Positions 15,939 to 25,638 of a DNA stretch of 64,000 nt are shown piece by piece. The stretch spans positions 1-64,000 of the forward strand of contig CAWJPL010000007.1 in assembly GCA_963844695.1 (NCBI GenBank), given 5' to 3'. How positions within the stretch are numbered: position 1 is the first letter of the stretch; each line of letters begins with the position of its first letter. Below the pieces are notes generated by a model that was not told the DNA's origin, did no database searches, and was given only the letters and a program-made list of their open reading frames with translations. This DNA is from RYN-230 sp963844695 (GTDB lineage Bacteria > Actinomycetota > Actinomycetes > Streptosporangiales > Streptosporangiaceae). The position numbers and the translations under genes were made by a program.

Positions 15939-18179
15939 TCAGATGATCGGCACCGAACCGCTGATCGTCGAGCCGTGGCCGGGCCGTGACTCCCACCGGA
16001 CCGTCCCGCCGATCGCACCCAGCCGGTCGGACATGTTCACGAACCCGTGACCGCCCCGGGCCCGGGCCGCGTCGAACCCCGGGCCGTCGTCGGTCACCGA
16101 GAAGAGCAGCCCCCCGGCCTCTTCCCACAGCCGCACCTCGACGGTGGCCCCGGCGGCGTGCTTGCCCGCGTTCTGCAGCGCTTCCAGGACGCAGAAGTAG
16201 ATGGCGGTCTCCACGCCCTGGGAGTAGCGGCCGATGCCGTCGATGTCCACGGTGACCGCGAGCGGGGAGCGGTTCCCCGCGGCGCGGAGCGCCTCACCCA
16301 GCCCGTTGTCGGCCAGCAGCGGCGGGTAGATGCCGTGGGCCAGCTCGCGCAGTTCGCGGATGGTGGTCTGGACGTCCTCGGCCATCTGGGCCAGCATCTC
16401 CACCCCGGCCTCCGGGTCGTCGGTGATGATGTCCCGGGCCAGCCGCAGGTTGACGGCCAGCGCCACCAGATGCTGCTGGGCGCCGTCGTGCAGGTCCCGC
16501 TCGACCCGGCGCCGCTCCGCGTCGCCGCTGGCCACCACGCGGGCGCGTGATTCGCGCAGCTCGTCGGCCTGGCGCCGGAGCTCGTCCAGGGTGGTCTGCA
16601 GCGCGGCGTCCAGCCGGACGTTGTAGAAGGCCAGGCCGGCCTGCCGGGCCAGCTCGGTCAGCACCCGGTCGTCTTCCTCGGTGAACGCGTCCGCGTCTTC
16701 GGGCCGCTCGACGACCAGCAGGCCGAGCAGTTCCCCGGCGTGGCTGATCGGGGCCACCCGCAGCTGGGCCCGCGGCCGCCCGTCCAGCAGCGCCGGGAGC
16801 CAGATGGACGCCCAGGCGCTGCCGGACACCCCGGCCCGGGTCACGACCGGGCGCTCACGGTCGCCGATGATGATCGAGCGGCGTCCCGCGTCCGGGACCG
16901 ACACCGTGCGCTCCAGCACCTCACCGCTTCCTGAATACGCCTCGGCGCTGGTCAGCAGCATGGTCTTGCGCAGCGACTCGGCCAGCTGGAGGAGCAGCTC
17001 GTCCATGGCCACGGCCCGGGTCATCCGGCTGCCGAAGGTGCGCAGCGCCTCGTCGGGCGCCTCCCGCGCGCCGTACACGAACCGGGTGGCCGACGCCATC
17101 AGGCGGTCCCGGGCGGGCAGGTAGCCCACCGCGGTGACCGCGGCGGCGAGCATGGACAGGCCCAGGATTTCGCGGTCCCCATGGTCGCCGGGCCGCTGCC
17201 CGAGGCCGAGCACGATGACCACGTAGATGGCCGCGACCACGAGGCTGAACCCGGCCAGCGACAGCACGTGCACCAGCAGGCGGCCGGCCAGCGGGCCCAG
17301 CCGGGCGCTGGTGCCGGCGATCAGGCCGGCCGGCACGGCCAGGCTGAAAGCCAGGCTGACGGCGGCGACCGGGCCGGGCCAGTCGACGAGGAGGTGCAGC
17401 ACGCCGCAGACCAGGGCCGCGTCCGCGGCCAGCACCGTACCGATGGCGAGCCACTGCATCCGCTCGCGGTCATGGCCGCCCAGCCGGGTGTACCGGAGCC
17501 GGGCCGCCGGGACCGTGGCGAGCAGCGCCACCGGCCAGATCACCGCGGCGGCCACGGCCGGGAAGGGGTGGCTGGCCAGCGCCAGCGTGATCCCGGCGCC
17601 CAGCGCGGCCAGGTACGCCAGCCCGGCGGCTCCCTGCCGGGCCCGGCTGCCCAGGCGGCCGTTGGGTGCGGCCAGCGCGAAGTGCACCGAGGCCGCGATG
17701 ACCAGCGGGCCGGCCACGGTCGCCACCGCCCGGGCCAGCTGGTGCGTTCCCGCCGGTGGCTGGCTGGCCAGCCGGGCCGCGGTCAGGGCGATCGCCCCGG
17801 CCAGGGCGCCTCCGGCCAGCGGCCACGGCGCGGCCTGGCCGGCCGCCTGCCGCCTGGTGCAGACCACGGCCGCCACGGCCCAGGCCAGGGTGAGCACGAA
17901 GGCCACCGTGACCACCGCGGGCAGGCCGCCGGGGACCTGCGTCCGCAGCCCGGCCGCCACCACGACCGCTGTGGCCAGCGGGGCCAGTACCCCGGTGACC
18001 AGCCGCGCGGCCGGTCGGCTGCGCGGGCGGCCACCCTCGGCCGCGGCGGCCGTCAGGACGTCAGCGGCGTCCAGCCCGGTCGTAGACGGCCCCGTGGTGG
18101 ACGGCCCCGTGGTGGAAGACCCCGTGGTGGAAGACCCCGTGGTGGAGGACCGGGTGGCGGAGGGCATGGTCTCGTTCAC
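15939..18179 (-). CDS. Multi-pass membrane sensor histidine kinase (HisKA_3, GAF)
   Basis: A 746-residue kinase. After a Thr/Ser-rich repeat tail come about ten hydrophobic segments (residues ~50-330, VLAPLATAVVVAAGLRTQV onwards), a GAF-like domain (about 380-530), and a NarX-type dimerisation and phospho-acceptor region ERRRVERDLHDGAQQHL with His564. The ATPase domain has LEALQNAGKHA (N box) and VTDDGPGFD (G box), and ends STISGSVPII. It starts at GTG 18179, 5 bases after the ATPase stop, so it is the last gene of the permease-cyclase-ATPase-kinase operon. It probably senses a membrane or envelope signal and phosphorylates the cyclase fusion and/or the NarL-type regulator. The true N-terminus could be downstream of the repeats. 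Confidence 0.88.
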   Translation of the reverse strand: MNETMPSATRSSTTGSSTTGSSTTGPSTTGPSTTGLDAADVLTAAAAEGGRPRSRPAARLVTGVLAPLATAVVVAAGLRTQVPGGLPAVVTVAFVLTLAWAVAAVVCTRRQAAGQAAPWPLAGGALAGAIALTAARLASQPPAGTHQLARAVATVAGPLVIAASVHFALAAPNGRLGSRARQGAAGLAYLAALGAGITLALASHPFPAVAAAVIWPVALLATVPAARLRYTRLGGHDRERMQWLAIGTVLAADAALVCGVLHLLVDWPGPVAAVSLAFSLAVPAGLIAGTSARLGPLAGRLLVHVLSLAGFSLVVAAIYVVIVLGLGQRPGDHGDREILGLSMLAAAVTAVGYLPARDRLMASATRFVYGAREAPDEALRTFGSRMTRAVAMDELLLQLAESLRKTMLLTSAEAYSGSGEVLERTVSVPDAGRRSIIIGDRERPVVTRAGVSGSAWASIWLPALLDGRPRAQLRVAPISHAGELLGLLVVERPEDADAFTEEDDRVLTELARQAGLAFYNVRLDAALQTTLDELRRQADELRESRARVVASGDAERRRVERDLHDGAQQHLVALAVNLRLARDIITDDPEAGVEMLAQMAEDVQTTIRELRELAHGIYPPLLADNGLGEALRAAGNRSPLAVTVDIDGIGRYSQGVETAIYFCVLEALQNAGKHAAGATVEVRLWEEAGGLLFSVTDDGPGFDAARARGGHGFVNMSDRLGAIGGTVRWESRPGHGSTISGSVPII
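18086..18160. repeat. Five 15-bp tandem repeats at the kinase N-terminus
   Basis: Five contiguous 15-base units (ACGGCCCCGTGGTGG and variants AAGACCCCGTGGTGG) encode repeated STTGP/STTGS on the minus strand, at residues about 8-32 of the sensor kinase. Period and core (CCGTGGT) resemble the minisatellite at 10654-10728. The frame is preserved when copies are gained or lost. Confidence 0.9.
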
Positions 18180-18184
18180 TATGG

Positions 18185-18916
18185 TCAGCGTGCCTCAATG
18201 ATCACGGCGGCGGCGCTGCCGTCGGGCGCGGGCTCGGGGTCTTCTATCCGGCCGTCGCGCATCCGCACCACCCGGCCGGCCGCCGCGGCCACGTTGGAGT
18301 CGTGGGTGACCAGGACGATGGTCTGGCCACCGTCGTGCAGGCGGCGCAGCAACTCGATGACCTCGTCGCCGCCCTCGGAGTCGAGGGCCCCGGTGGGCTC
18401 GTCGGCCAGCAGCAGGGTGGGCTCGTTGGCCAGCGCCCGGGCGATGGCCAGCCGCTGCCGCTGGCCACCGGACAGCACGCCGGGCACCGCGCTGGCCTTG
18501 TCGCCGATGCCGAGCAGGTCGAGCAGGTCGCGGGCGCGGGTCTCGGCCATCTTCCGGCGGCGCCCGGCGATGACGGCGGGCAGCGCCACGTTCTCCAGCA
18601 CCGTCATCCCTTCCAGCAGGTTGAAGAACTGGAAGACCAGGCCGATGTGCCGGCGGCGGAGCCGGGCCAGGTCGTCCTCACTGCGCCCGGACACCTGCTC
18701 CCCGGCCACGCTGATGTCCCCCTCGTCCGGGGTGTCCAGCCCGGCCACCAGGTTCAGCAAGGTGGACTTGCCGCATCCGGAGGGACCCATCAGGGCCACG
18801 AACTCGCCGCTGGCTACGGTCAGGTCCACCCCCCGTAGCGCGCGGACCGGCGCGTTCTCGGCTTCGAATGTCTTTCTCACGCCGCGCATGGCCAGCGCGG
18901 CCGGGCTGTCGTTCAT
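18185..18916 (-). CDS. LolD/MacB-type ABC transporter ATP-binding protein
   Basis: A 243-residue ATPase of the class that energises FtsX/MacB-like permeases. Walker A is GPSGCGKST, the Q-loop region is GLVFQFFNLLEGMTVLENVA, the signature is LSGGQRQRLAIARAL, Walker B LLLADEPTGALDS and the H-loop LVTHDSN. Its ATG overlaps the cyclase stop (TGATG at 18914-18918), so both are made together. It is the only ATPase of this class in the window, while seven FtsX-like permeases are encoded, so it may serve several of them. C-terminal residues beyond RMRDGRIEDPE are variable. Confidence 0.92.
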   Translation of the reverse strand: MNDSPAALAMRGVRKTFEAENAPVRALRGVDLTVASGEFVALMGPSGCGKSTLLNLVAGLDTPDEGDISVAGEQVSGRSEDDLARLRRRHIGLVFQFFNLLEGMTVLENVALPAVIAGRRRKMAETRARDLLDLLGIGDKASAVPGVLSGGQRQRLAIARALANEPTLLLADEPTGALDSEGGDEVIELLRRLHDGGQTIVLVTHDSNVAAAAGRVVRMRDGRIEDPEPAPDGSAAAVIIEAR

Positions 18917-20337
18917 CAGGCCCCCCAGGTCGTCATCTCGGTAGTGCTCGTGGCCCCGGCCCGCGCCGCCGCGTCCGCGACGGCCCCGGCCGGGGGAGCT
19001 AGGTTAATGATCTTGTATGCGGTGACCGGGGTGTCGCGTCCCTTGACCATCTGGGCCCCCAGCGGGATGGTCTGCACCGGCCCGCTCAGTGCCTGAAGGG
19101 TGGCCTCGGACAGCACCGTCTCCCCGGCCGCGGCGAACTGCTGCAGCCGCTGGGAGAGGTTCACGGTGTCACCTACCAGGGTGTATTCCAGCCGCTCGGC
19201 GGAGCCGAGCAGGGCGGCGGCGGCCTCACCGCTGGACAGCCCCAGGCCGAGCCCGAAGGGAGGCAGGCCGTCGGAGCGCCAGCGCTCGTTGATCCCGGCC
19301 TGCAGGGAGTGCATCACCGACGCAGCGGCCACCGCCCGGTCGGCGTGGTCCTCCTGCGGGAACGGCGCGCCGAACACCGCCATCACCGCGTCGCCGACGA
19401 ACTGCATGACCGTCCCCCCCTCCCCCAGGATGGCGTGATTCATCGCGGCCCGGTGGGTATTCAGCTGGCCAGCCAGCTGGCTGGGGTCAGCGTGCTCGGC
19501 GATGGTCGAGTAGGACCGGATGTCGCTCATCAGCACGGTCACGATGACCCGCTCGGTCTCGCCGATGTCCCGGCGCTCCTGGCGCAGCTTGTCAGCCAGC
19601 CCGCCGGGCAGCAGCCGGGACAGCGTCTCGCCCTGCTCTTCCCGGTCCACGATGGCCTGGTGCAGCAGGCGCAGGCGCTGCAGCGCGCCGGTGTTGCCCG
19701 CCGACACTCCCTCGGCCAGCTTGACGAAGACCGCCTCGACTTCCGCGTCGATGGCTTCCGGGGCGGTCCGGCGGGCCACCGCGATGGCCTTGATCGGCTT
19801 GCCCTCGGCGACCATGCTGAGCAGCTCTTCCTCGGTGCGGGTCAGGCCGCCCGGCGGGACCACCGGCGCCACCAGCGCCTCGACGATCGTGGGGTCCAGC
19901 GCAGTGCCGCCGGTGGCCACCGCGCGGATCGCGTCGACCAGCTGGTTCCCCTCGGCCACGTGGTCCTTGAGCAGGTAGCCGTAGCCGGCCGAACCCTCGG
20001 CCAGCAGCGAGACGGCGTACTCAGGGTCCTCGTACTGGGAGAGGATCACGACCCCCGTTCCGGGGTGCCGCTTGCGCAGCTCTTTCGCCGCGTCGATGCC
20101 CTCCCGCTGGAACGACGGCGGCATCCGGATGTCGGTCACCAGCACCTGCGGTTTGGCGGCGGTCGCGCCGTCCACCACTCCGTCGTAGTCGGCGGCCACG
20201 CCCACCACGGTCAGGTCGGCGTGCCGCTCGATGAGGGCACGCACGCCCTCGCGGACGATCAGGTTGTCGTCCGCGAGAAAGACCGCGATCGGGCCGGCCG
20301 GAGCCGCGTCACTGTGATCCACGTAACAAACGTTCAC
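18916..20337 (-). CDS. Response regulator fused to a class III adenylate/guanylate cyclase
   Basis: A 473-residue protein in three parts. Residues 15-130 are a receiver domain with Asp69 in VLVTDIRMPP and YLLKDHVAE. Residues ~160-235 look like a decayed LuxR helix-turn-helix (GGLTRTEEELLSMVAEGKPI). Residues ~270-440 are a class III nucleotide cyclase: metal aspartates in VLMSDIRSYS and FVGDAVMAVFGAP, and transition-state Asn/Arg in LVGDTVNLSQRLQ. The lysine usual before the second metal Asp (KFxGD) is Gln (MQFVGD), so substrate choice is open. The product is expected to be cAMP. It starts at GTG 20337, 106 bases after a FtsX-like permease gene, and its stop overlaps the ATPase start. It would make phosphorylation control nucleotide production. 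Confidence 0.87.
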   Translation of the reverse strand: MNVCYVDHSDAAPAGPIAVFLADDNLIVREGVRALIERHADLTVVGVAADYDGVVDGATAAKPQVLVTDIRMPPSFQREGIDAAKELRKRHPGTGVVILSQYEDPEYAVSLLAEGSAGYGYLLKDHVAEGNQLVDAIRAVATGGTALDPTIVEALVAPVVPPGGLTRTEEELLSMVAEGKPIKAIAVARRTAPEAIDAEVEAVFVKLAEGVSAGNTGALQRLRLLHQAIVDREEQGETLSRLLPGGLADKLRQERRDIGETERVIVTVLMSDIRSYSTIAEHADPSQLAGQLNTHRAAMNHAILGEGGTVMQFVGDAVMAVFGAPFPQEDHADRAVAAASVMHSLQAGINERWRSDGLPPFGLGLGLSSGEAAAALLGSAERLEYTLVGDTVNLSQRLQQFAAAGETVLSEATLQALSGPVQTIPLGAQMVKGRDTPVTAYKIINLAPPAGAVADAAARAGATSTTEMTTWGA

Positions 20338-20443
20338 ACACTGGGCCGCTCACCGCCAGTGGGCAGCCATGCAGGTCGCGGTGGTAGTAGGCACACCCCA
20401 GGCTTCCAGCCAGCCTGCGGCCCCCCGGAGACAGCGCACCCGG

Positions 20444-22805
20444 CTACTCGCTGCGCAGGATCTCGGCGGGCGGGGTCCGGGCCGCCGACTCCCCCGGCAC
20501 CGCCGCGACGGCCACGGCGAGCACCAGCGCGACCGCCACCAGCACGCCCAGGGCCAGCACCGGCAGCACGACGACCGGCAGGATGCCGAGCTGATGGGCG
20601 AACACCTGCCAGGCCACCCGGCCGCACAGGATCCCGGCCGGCACGCCGAGGCACAGCGCGGCCGCCGTAAGCGTGCCGGCCTGCCAGCCGACCGTGCTGC
20701 GCACCTGCCGCCTGGTCAAGCCGAGGGAGCGCAGCACCGCGAAGTCCCGCCGCCGGCGGCGGACCGAGGTGAGCAGCAAGTGGGTGATGGTCAGCAGCGC
20801 CAGCAGGCTCAGCGCCACCCCGAGCAGGAACGGCAGGTCCTGGACCCGCCCGAAATTGACCAGGTCGGTCGGCGTAGCCGGGCCCTGCACCACGAACGGG
20901 CCGACCCGGGCTTCCCTGGCCGCCAGGGCACTGAGATCGGCCGGCCCGTTCACCGGCCTCCGGAACCGGACCAGCAGCGTGAACGGTGGCGGAGCCTGGA
21001 CGCCGGCTGGCAGCAGACGGTACAAGCCGGGGGTGGTCAGGGCGGCTCCCTGGCCCAGGCCGAGCACGTCGCTCAGGGTCGGGAAGACGGCGGCGCCGAC
21101 GATCCTGAACCGATGCGGGCGGGCTCCGGCCAGCCACACCCCGATGGTCGCGCCCACCCGGGAGTGGGCCGCCGCGAGGGTGCGCTCGCCGAGCGCGATC
21201 TGGCCGGGCCCGTCCGGGAGATGGCCCTGGACGGGAACCGGCAGCAGCGCGTCGCGGCCCGGCAGCATGGCGATGGCGTCGGCGCGGATGCCGCCAACGT
21301 ACAGCGGGGCACCCGAGTCGCCGAGCGACCATCCGGCCACGCTGGGATCGCGGTCGGCGATGCGGACCGCGGGACCCATCGCGCCCTCGGTCACGCTGCT
21401 GACGTACGCGTCCCAGGTGACGCCGTACAGCCGCGGCGTGGCCAGCAGATGGCCCAGGCTGGCCGAGAAGAGCAGGGCCCCGGTCAGCGCCGTGACGCCG
21501 ACCACCGCACTGGCGATGGTGCTGCGCACCGGGACAGCCGTCCGCCCGGTACCAGCCTGCAGGGCCAGCTGGACGCCGATGAGCGCGGTCACCGGCCTGA
21601 GACCGGCAGTAGCGTGGGCGGCCAGCTGCGGCCGGCGGCCCCGGGCCGCGGGGCCCGGTGCGGCCCGCGGAGACGGGGCACCGCTCGCACGCCAGGTCGG
21701 CCAGGCGGCACCAGCCGCGGTGACCAGCAGGGCGGCCAGGGCGCCGAGGCCGAGGACAGCACCGTCCACGGCCACCCCGGGATGCGGCTCGGCGACTCCG
21801 GCCAGGCCGACCGGGAACAGCGGCGACGCAGCCACCGCGACCAGCACTCCCACCGCCGCGCCGACGGCGCCGATCACGGTGGCGCGGGCGATGCCGACCG
21901 CGAGCAGCATGCGGCGGCTTATCCCCAGCGCCCGCAGCGTGCCGTACTCAGAGGCCTCAAGGAAAGTCAGCCGGGCCAGCAGCTGGCCGAGGACGAGCAG
22001 GCCGACGACGGCGAGCAGCCCGGCCAGCAGCCACAGCGCGACCGCCTGGAGGTGGATCGAGTGCTCGGTGTTCGCCGCCTGTGTCGCCAGCGGGTAGTCC
22101 TGTGCGACCTTTCCATGCGCCAGGCGGCTGACCGCACGCTGCACGCCGGGCAGATCGGCCGCGCCGTGCCGCAGCCGGAGCGCCACCCCGAAGGAGGTAT
22201 CGAGGCCGGAGCGGTGCGCACGATAGAAGGCGGGGGTCGCCCATACGTAGTCGGTGTTGGTGCCGGTCTGTGGGGGGAATTCGGCGGGCGCCGCGTCGAT
22301 CCCGACGACGTTGAACCTGAACTGCTCCAGCGTGCCCGCTGCGGTCAGCAGCTTCGTCCGGAGCACGTCACCCACGCCCAGGTGCTCGGCCTGGGCCAGG
22401 GTGAAGGAGATGTTGACCTCGGCGGGCCGGGCCGGATCGGCCAGCCGCCCGGCCAGGATCCTGCGGTGCCAGAACCGCCCCGGTATCTGCCCGGTCTCCG
22501 GGGCGAGGAGGTCCGCGGCGGGAGGCGTCGCCACCTGGTAACTGGCAATGACGGCGGACTGGACCGCCTGCGGCAACCGGGCGGCGGCCGCAGGTGAGAA
22601 GTGGCCGAACGTCCCGGACTGGCCGGCGATAGGAGAAGATCATCACGTCAGGCGCGTCACTCCAGGCGAGAAGGGCCGGATAGGCGGCGTCGGTGCGGCG
22701 GGCCCCCGCGGCCGCCGCCTCGACCACCCCGGCGAACGCCCCCACGATCAGGGCCAGCGCCAGCCACGCGCGCCATCGGCGGCGCAGCTCAGCGCGGAAG
22801 CACAT
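20444..22805 (-). CDS. FtsX-like ABC permease, subfamily A (P1), frameshifted
   Basis: A large permease of about 785 residues with two FtsX domains. The N-terminus is FRAELRRRWRAWLALALIVG and AAAGARRTDAAYP, followed by an extracytoplasmic domain and helices near VALWLLAGLLAVVGLLVLGQ. The second unit begins RTAVPVRSTIASAVVGVTAL and the last three helices contain RRRRRDFAVLRSLGLTRRQV. The frame changes near 22630, about 55 codons in; both sides are conserved. The start at 22805 is the first ATG of the reading. It is closest to P4 (29468-31828): both share FTLAQ and AEFPPQ segments and end in LRSE. It opens the operon with the cyclase, ATPase and sensor kinase. Confidence 0.85.
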
Positions 22806-22891
22806 CCATCCAGCGGCCAACGCCACCCCCCAGCGCCACGAGCATTGCCGTCCATTGGGCCACGGTTCCCGCCCCGCCGCAAAGGGGTGAG

Positions 22892-22907
22892 CACCACGGC
22901 CGTGGTG
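22892..22907. promoter_or_regulatory. 16-bp perfect palindrome in the divergent P1/P2 promoter region
   Basis: CACCACGGCCGTGGTG is a perfect 16-base palindrome, 87 bases upstream of P1 and about 130 upstream of P2. It is part of a 16-base stretch (22884-22899) that recurs exactly upstream of P3 (25515-25530). It could be an operator for a dimeric regulator of the permease genes; no family is recognised. Confidence 0.5.
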
Positions 22908-23034
22908 GTACCTGCCGCACCCACCCGCCTGCGCGAGCACCCTAGAGGGTTACCGTCGCAATGCCTACGCTCAGCTCATGCGGGAGTAGCCCGCTCTGTT
23001 CATGGCGGGCGGTACCCGAGGGGAGTGAGGCCTG

Positions 23035-25485
23035 GTGCGGGTGGTGCTGCTCCTCGTGGCGCACGAGTTCCGGACCCGGTGGCGAGGCTGGGCCGTATTG
23101 GTCCTGCTGGTCGCGTTCACGGGCGGCGCGCTCCTGACCGCCGCCGCGGGGGCGCGGCGGACCGGCAGCGCCTATCCGCGCTTCCTGCGCGCATCGCACG
23201 CCTCTGACCTGCTGGTCTCGGTGGCCGGAACCGGGACGACCGGCTTCTACGGCGCGCTGGCCCGGCAGCCGGGCGTGGCGCTGGTCGCGCGGGATATCGG
23301 CCTGAACGTGCAGCCCGCCGACCGTGCCGGGCGGCTGGACTGGGCGGCCACCACCCAGGCCCCGGCGGGCCGGCTACTGGGACATGGCCTGGACGCCCCC
23401 CGGGTGCTGGCCGGACGGCTGCCCTGGCTGGACCGGGCCGACGAGGTCGCGGTGGACCAGGCCGCCGCAGCGGCCCTGCATCTTCACGTCGGCAGCACGC
23501 TCACCATGGAGGCGCTGCCGAACCAGGGGCTGCCCGGATCGGGACCGGCCGTCCGGCCCCGCAGGCTGCGCGAGCGGGTGGTAGGCATCGTCGTCACGCG
23601 GTCGTCGGTGGATCCCGTCACAGACAACGACAAGGTGGCCTCCATCCAGGCCAGCCCGGCGCTGACCCAGAAACTGGGACCCGGGTACCGGGCTTTCGAC
23701 GGGGCCTTCGTGAAGCTGGCCCCAGGAGCCACCGCCGGCCTGGTGAGCCGTGAGGCCCAGGCCCTGGCCCGCAAGTTCCCGGCCACGCTGGGACAGGCCT
23801 ACGTGGATGATGAGAGCGAGCAGGTGGCCACGGTCGAGCGGGGAATCCGGCCCGAGGCCATCGCGCTGGCGATCTTCGCGCTGGCGCTGGCCTGCACCGC
23901 GCTGCTGATCGTCGGCCAGGCGGCCACCCGGCTGCTGCTGGCGGCGGGCACAGACAATCCCGTGCTCGCCGCCCTGGGCCTGACCCGGGGCCAGATGCTG
24001 GCCGCGGCCCTCATCGAGACAGCGGTGGCGGGCACCGCCGGGGCCATCCTCGCCGCCGGGGTAGCGATCGCGGCGTCGCCGCTGATGCCGATCGGGGCGG
24101 CCCGGCTCGCCGAGCCCGACCCTGGGGTCAGCGCGGACTGGCTCGTGCTGTCCGCAGGCGCGGTCATCATCGTGGTGCTTCTGGCCGCCCGAACGCTCTG
24201 GCCGGCCTGGCGGCTCGCCTCGGTGCGCGAGAGCGCCGCGCGCGAGGCGGCTGCGGGTCCGGGCCGGCGGTCGTGGCTGGCCGGGTGGCTGGCCGGGGTA
24301 GGCGCGCCGGTGACCATGACGGCGGGAGCCAGGCTGGCCACGGAGCCGGGCCGGGGCCGCACGGCCGTGCCGGTGCGGGCCGCACTGGCCGGCACCACGC
24401 TGTCGGTGCTCGCGGTGACCGCGGCCTTCACGTTCGGCGCGAACCTGCTGCACCTGGTCCATTCCCCGCGCCTGTACGGCCAGGCCTGGGACGCCGCGAT
24501 CGATCTGCAGTTCTCGCCTATCCAACCGAGCCAGGCCCAGAACCGGTTCGGCACCATCCCGGGCGTCACCGGCTGGACCTATGGTGATCACGGCATCATC
24601 GGGATCAACGGCCACCTGATTCCGGCGATCGGCCTCACGCCCGGCCGCGGTCCGCTGATCTCCCCCACCTTGCTGGCCGGGCGCCCGCCGCGCACCGGCC
24701 GGGAGATCGTGCTGGGTTCATCCACCCTGCACGACCTGGGGCTGCACGTCGGACAGCAGGTGCCGGTCACCGTCGACGGGCGGCAGGTTCAGGACCGGAT
24801 CGTCGGCCAGGCTGTGTTCCCGAACTTCGGCCAGGGCAGCTTCACGCCGACCGACCTCGGCGAGGGTGCTGAGACCACCGCGGCGGTGCTCAGACCGCAG
24901 GCCGCACTGTACGGGGAACGCTCCGGGTTCCAGGTGGTGCTGCTGCGCTTTGCCCGCGGCCCCGGCCGGAGTGCGGCCATCACCCGGTTCCGGCACTCCA
25001 TGGCCGGGTTCTGCGCGAACGTCCAGCAGTCGACCTGCGTGGAACTTGGGCAGCGGCCCAACGGCGTGACTAACTACGCGCTCATCGACGGCACTCCCGA
25101 GGTGCTGGCCGGGCTGCTCGCCGCGCTCGGCGTGGCCGTGCTCACCCAGCTGTCCGTGGTGTCGGGCCGGCGCAGACGGCATGACTTCGCCGTGCTGAGG
25201 GCCCTGGGCCTGCTCCGCCGCCAGGTCAGCCAGGTGGCCGCGTGGCAGGTGAGCACGCTGGCCGGGCTGGCGTTGCTGATCGGGCTGCCACTGGGAGTCG
25301 CTGCGGGCCGGTGGAGCTGGCACCTGTTCGCCGCCGGCTTGGGCATCTCCGCCGACGCCAGCCTGCCGGTCACACTGCTGCTGGTCATGGTGCCGGCCGT
25401 CCTGATCATCGCCAACGCGGTAGCTCTGTGGCCCGGCTGGTCGGCCGCCCGGGCCAGCCCCGCGCGCGCACTGCGTACGGAGTAA
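23035..25485 (+). CDS. FtsX-like ABC permease, subfamily B (P2)
   Basis: An intact 816-residue permease. Helix 1 is WAVLVLLVAFTGGALLTAAA followed by GARRTGSAYPRFL. The extracytoplasmic domain contains VLAGRLPWLDRADEVAVDQA. Middle helices start at AIALAIFALALACTALLIVG, the second FtsX unit at TAVPVRAALAGTTLSVLAVT, and the C-terminal unit contains RRRRHDFAVLRALGLLRRQV. It ends ASPARALRTE. It starts at GTG 23035 with GGGGAGTGAGG upstream. It is a close tandem paralogue of P3 (25639-28103), with nearly the same residues in the GVTGWTYGDHGIIG region. In MacB-like systems such permeases transmit ATPase motion to the periplasmic or extracellular side rather than carrying substrate through the membrane. 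Confidence 0.92.
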   Translation: MRVVLLLVAHEFRTRWRGWAVLVLLVAFTGGALLTAAAGARRTGSAYPRFLRASHASDLLVSVAGTGTTGFYGALARQPGVALVARDIGLNVQPADRAGRLDWAATTQAPAGRLLGHGLDAPRVLAGRLPWLDRADEVAVDQAAAAALHLHVGSTLTMEALPNQGLPGSGPAVRPRRLRERVVGIVVTRSSVDPVTDNDKVASIQASPALTQKLGPGYRAFDGAFVKLAPGATAGLVSREAQALARKFPATLGQAYVDDESEQVATVERGIRPEAIALAIFALALACTALLIVGQAATRLLLAAGTDNPVLAALGLTRGQMLAAALIETAVAGTAGAILAAGVAIAASPLMPIGAARLAEPDPGVSADWLVLSAGAVIIVVLLAARTLWPAWRLASVRESAAREAAAGPGRRSWLAGWLAGVGAPVTMTAGARLATEPGRGRTAVPVRAALAGTTLSVLAVTAAFTFGANLLHLVHSPRLYGQAWDAAIDLQFSPIQPSQAQNRFGTIPGVTGWTYGDHGIIGINGHLIPAIGLTPGRGPLISPTLLAGRPPRTGREIVLGSSTLHDLGLHVGQQVPVTVDGRQVQDRIVGQAVFPNFGQGSFTPTDLGEGAETTAAVLRPQAALYGERSGFQVVLLRFARGPGRSAAITRFRHSMAGFCANVQQSTCVELGQRPNGVTNYALIDGTPEVLAGLLAALGVAVLTQLSVVSGRRRRHDFAVLRALGLLRRQVSQVAAWQVSTLAGLALLIGLPLGVAAGRWSWHLFAAGLGISADASLPVTLLLVMVPAVLIIANAVALWPGWSAARASPARALRTE

Positions 25486-25516
25486 GACCCGAAGCCCCGG
25501 GGTCGGCCGCGACGGG

Positions 25517-25547
25517 GGTGAGCACCACGGCAGCGGTAGTGCTCACC
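25517..25547. promoter_or_regulatory. Inverted repeat upstream of P3 (operator or terminator)
   Basis: GGTGAGCAC at 25517-25525 pairs perfectly with GTGCTCACC at 25539-25547 around a 13-base centre. It lies 32 bases after the P2 stop and about 90 before the P3 start. The left arm and following bases repeat the sequence upstream of P2. There is no T-run after it, so an operator is a little more likely than a terminator. Confidence 0.5.
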
Positions 25548-25638
25548 ACACCCGGCGGCACCCGCGAGCACCCTGTAATACCGCGGGCGCGATCCGTACG
25601 CTCTCGTGTGCGGGCGCGGTCCGCAGGGGGTGAGGCCG

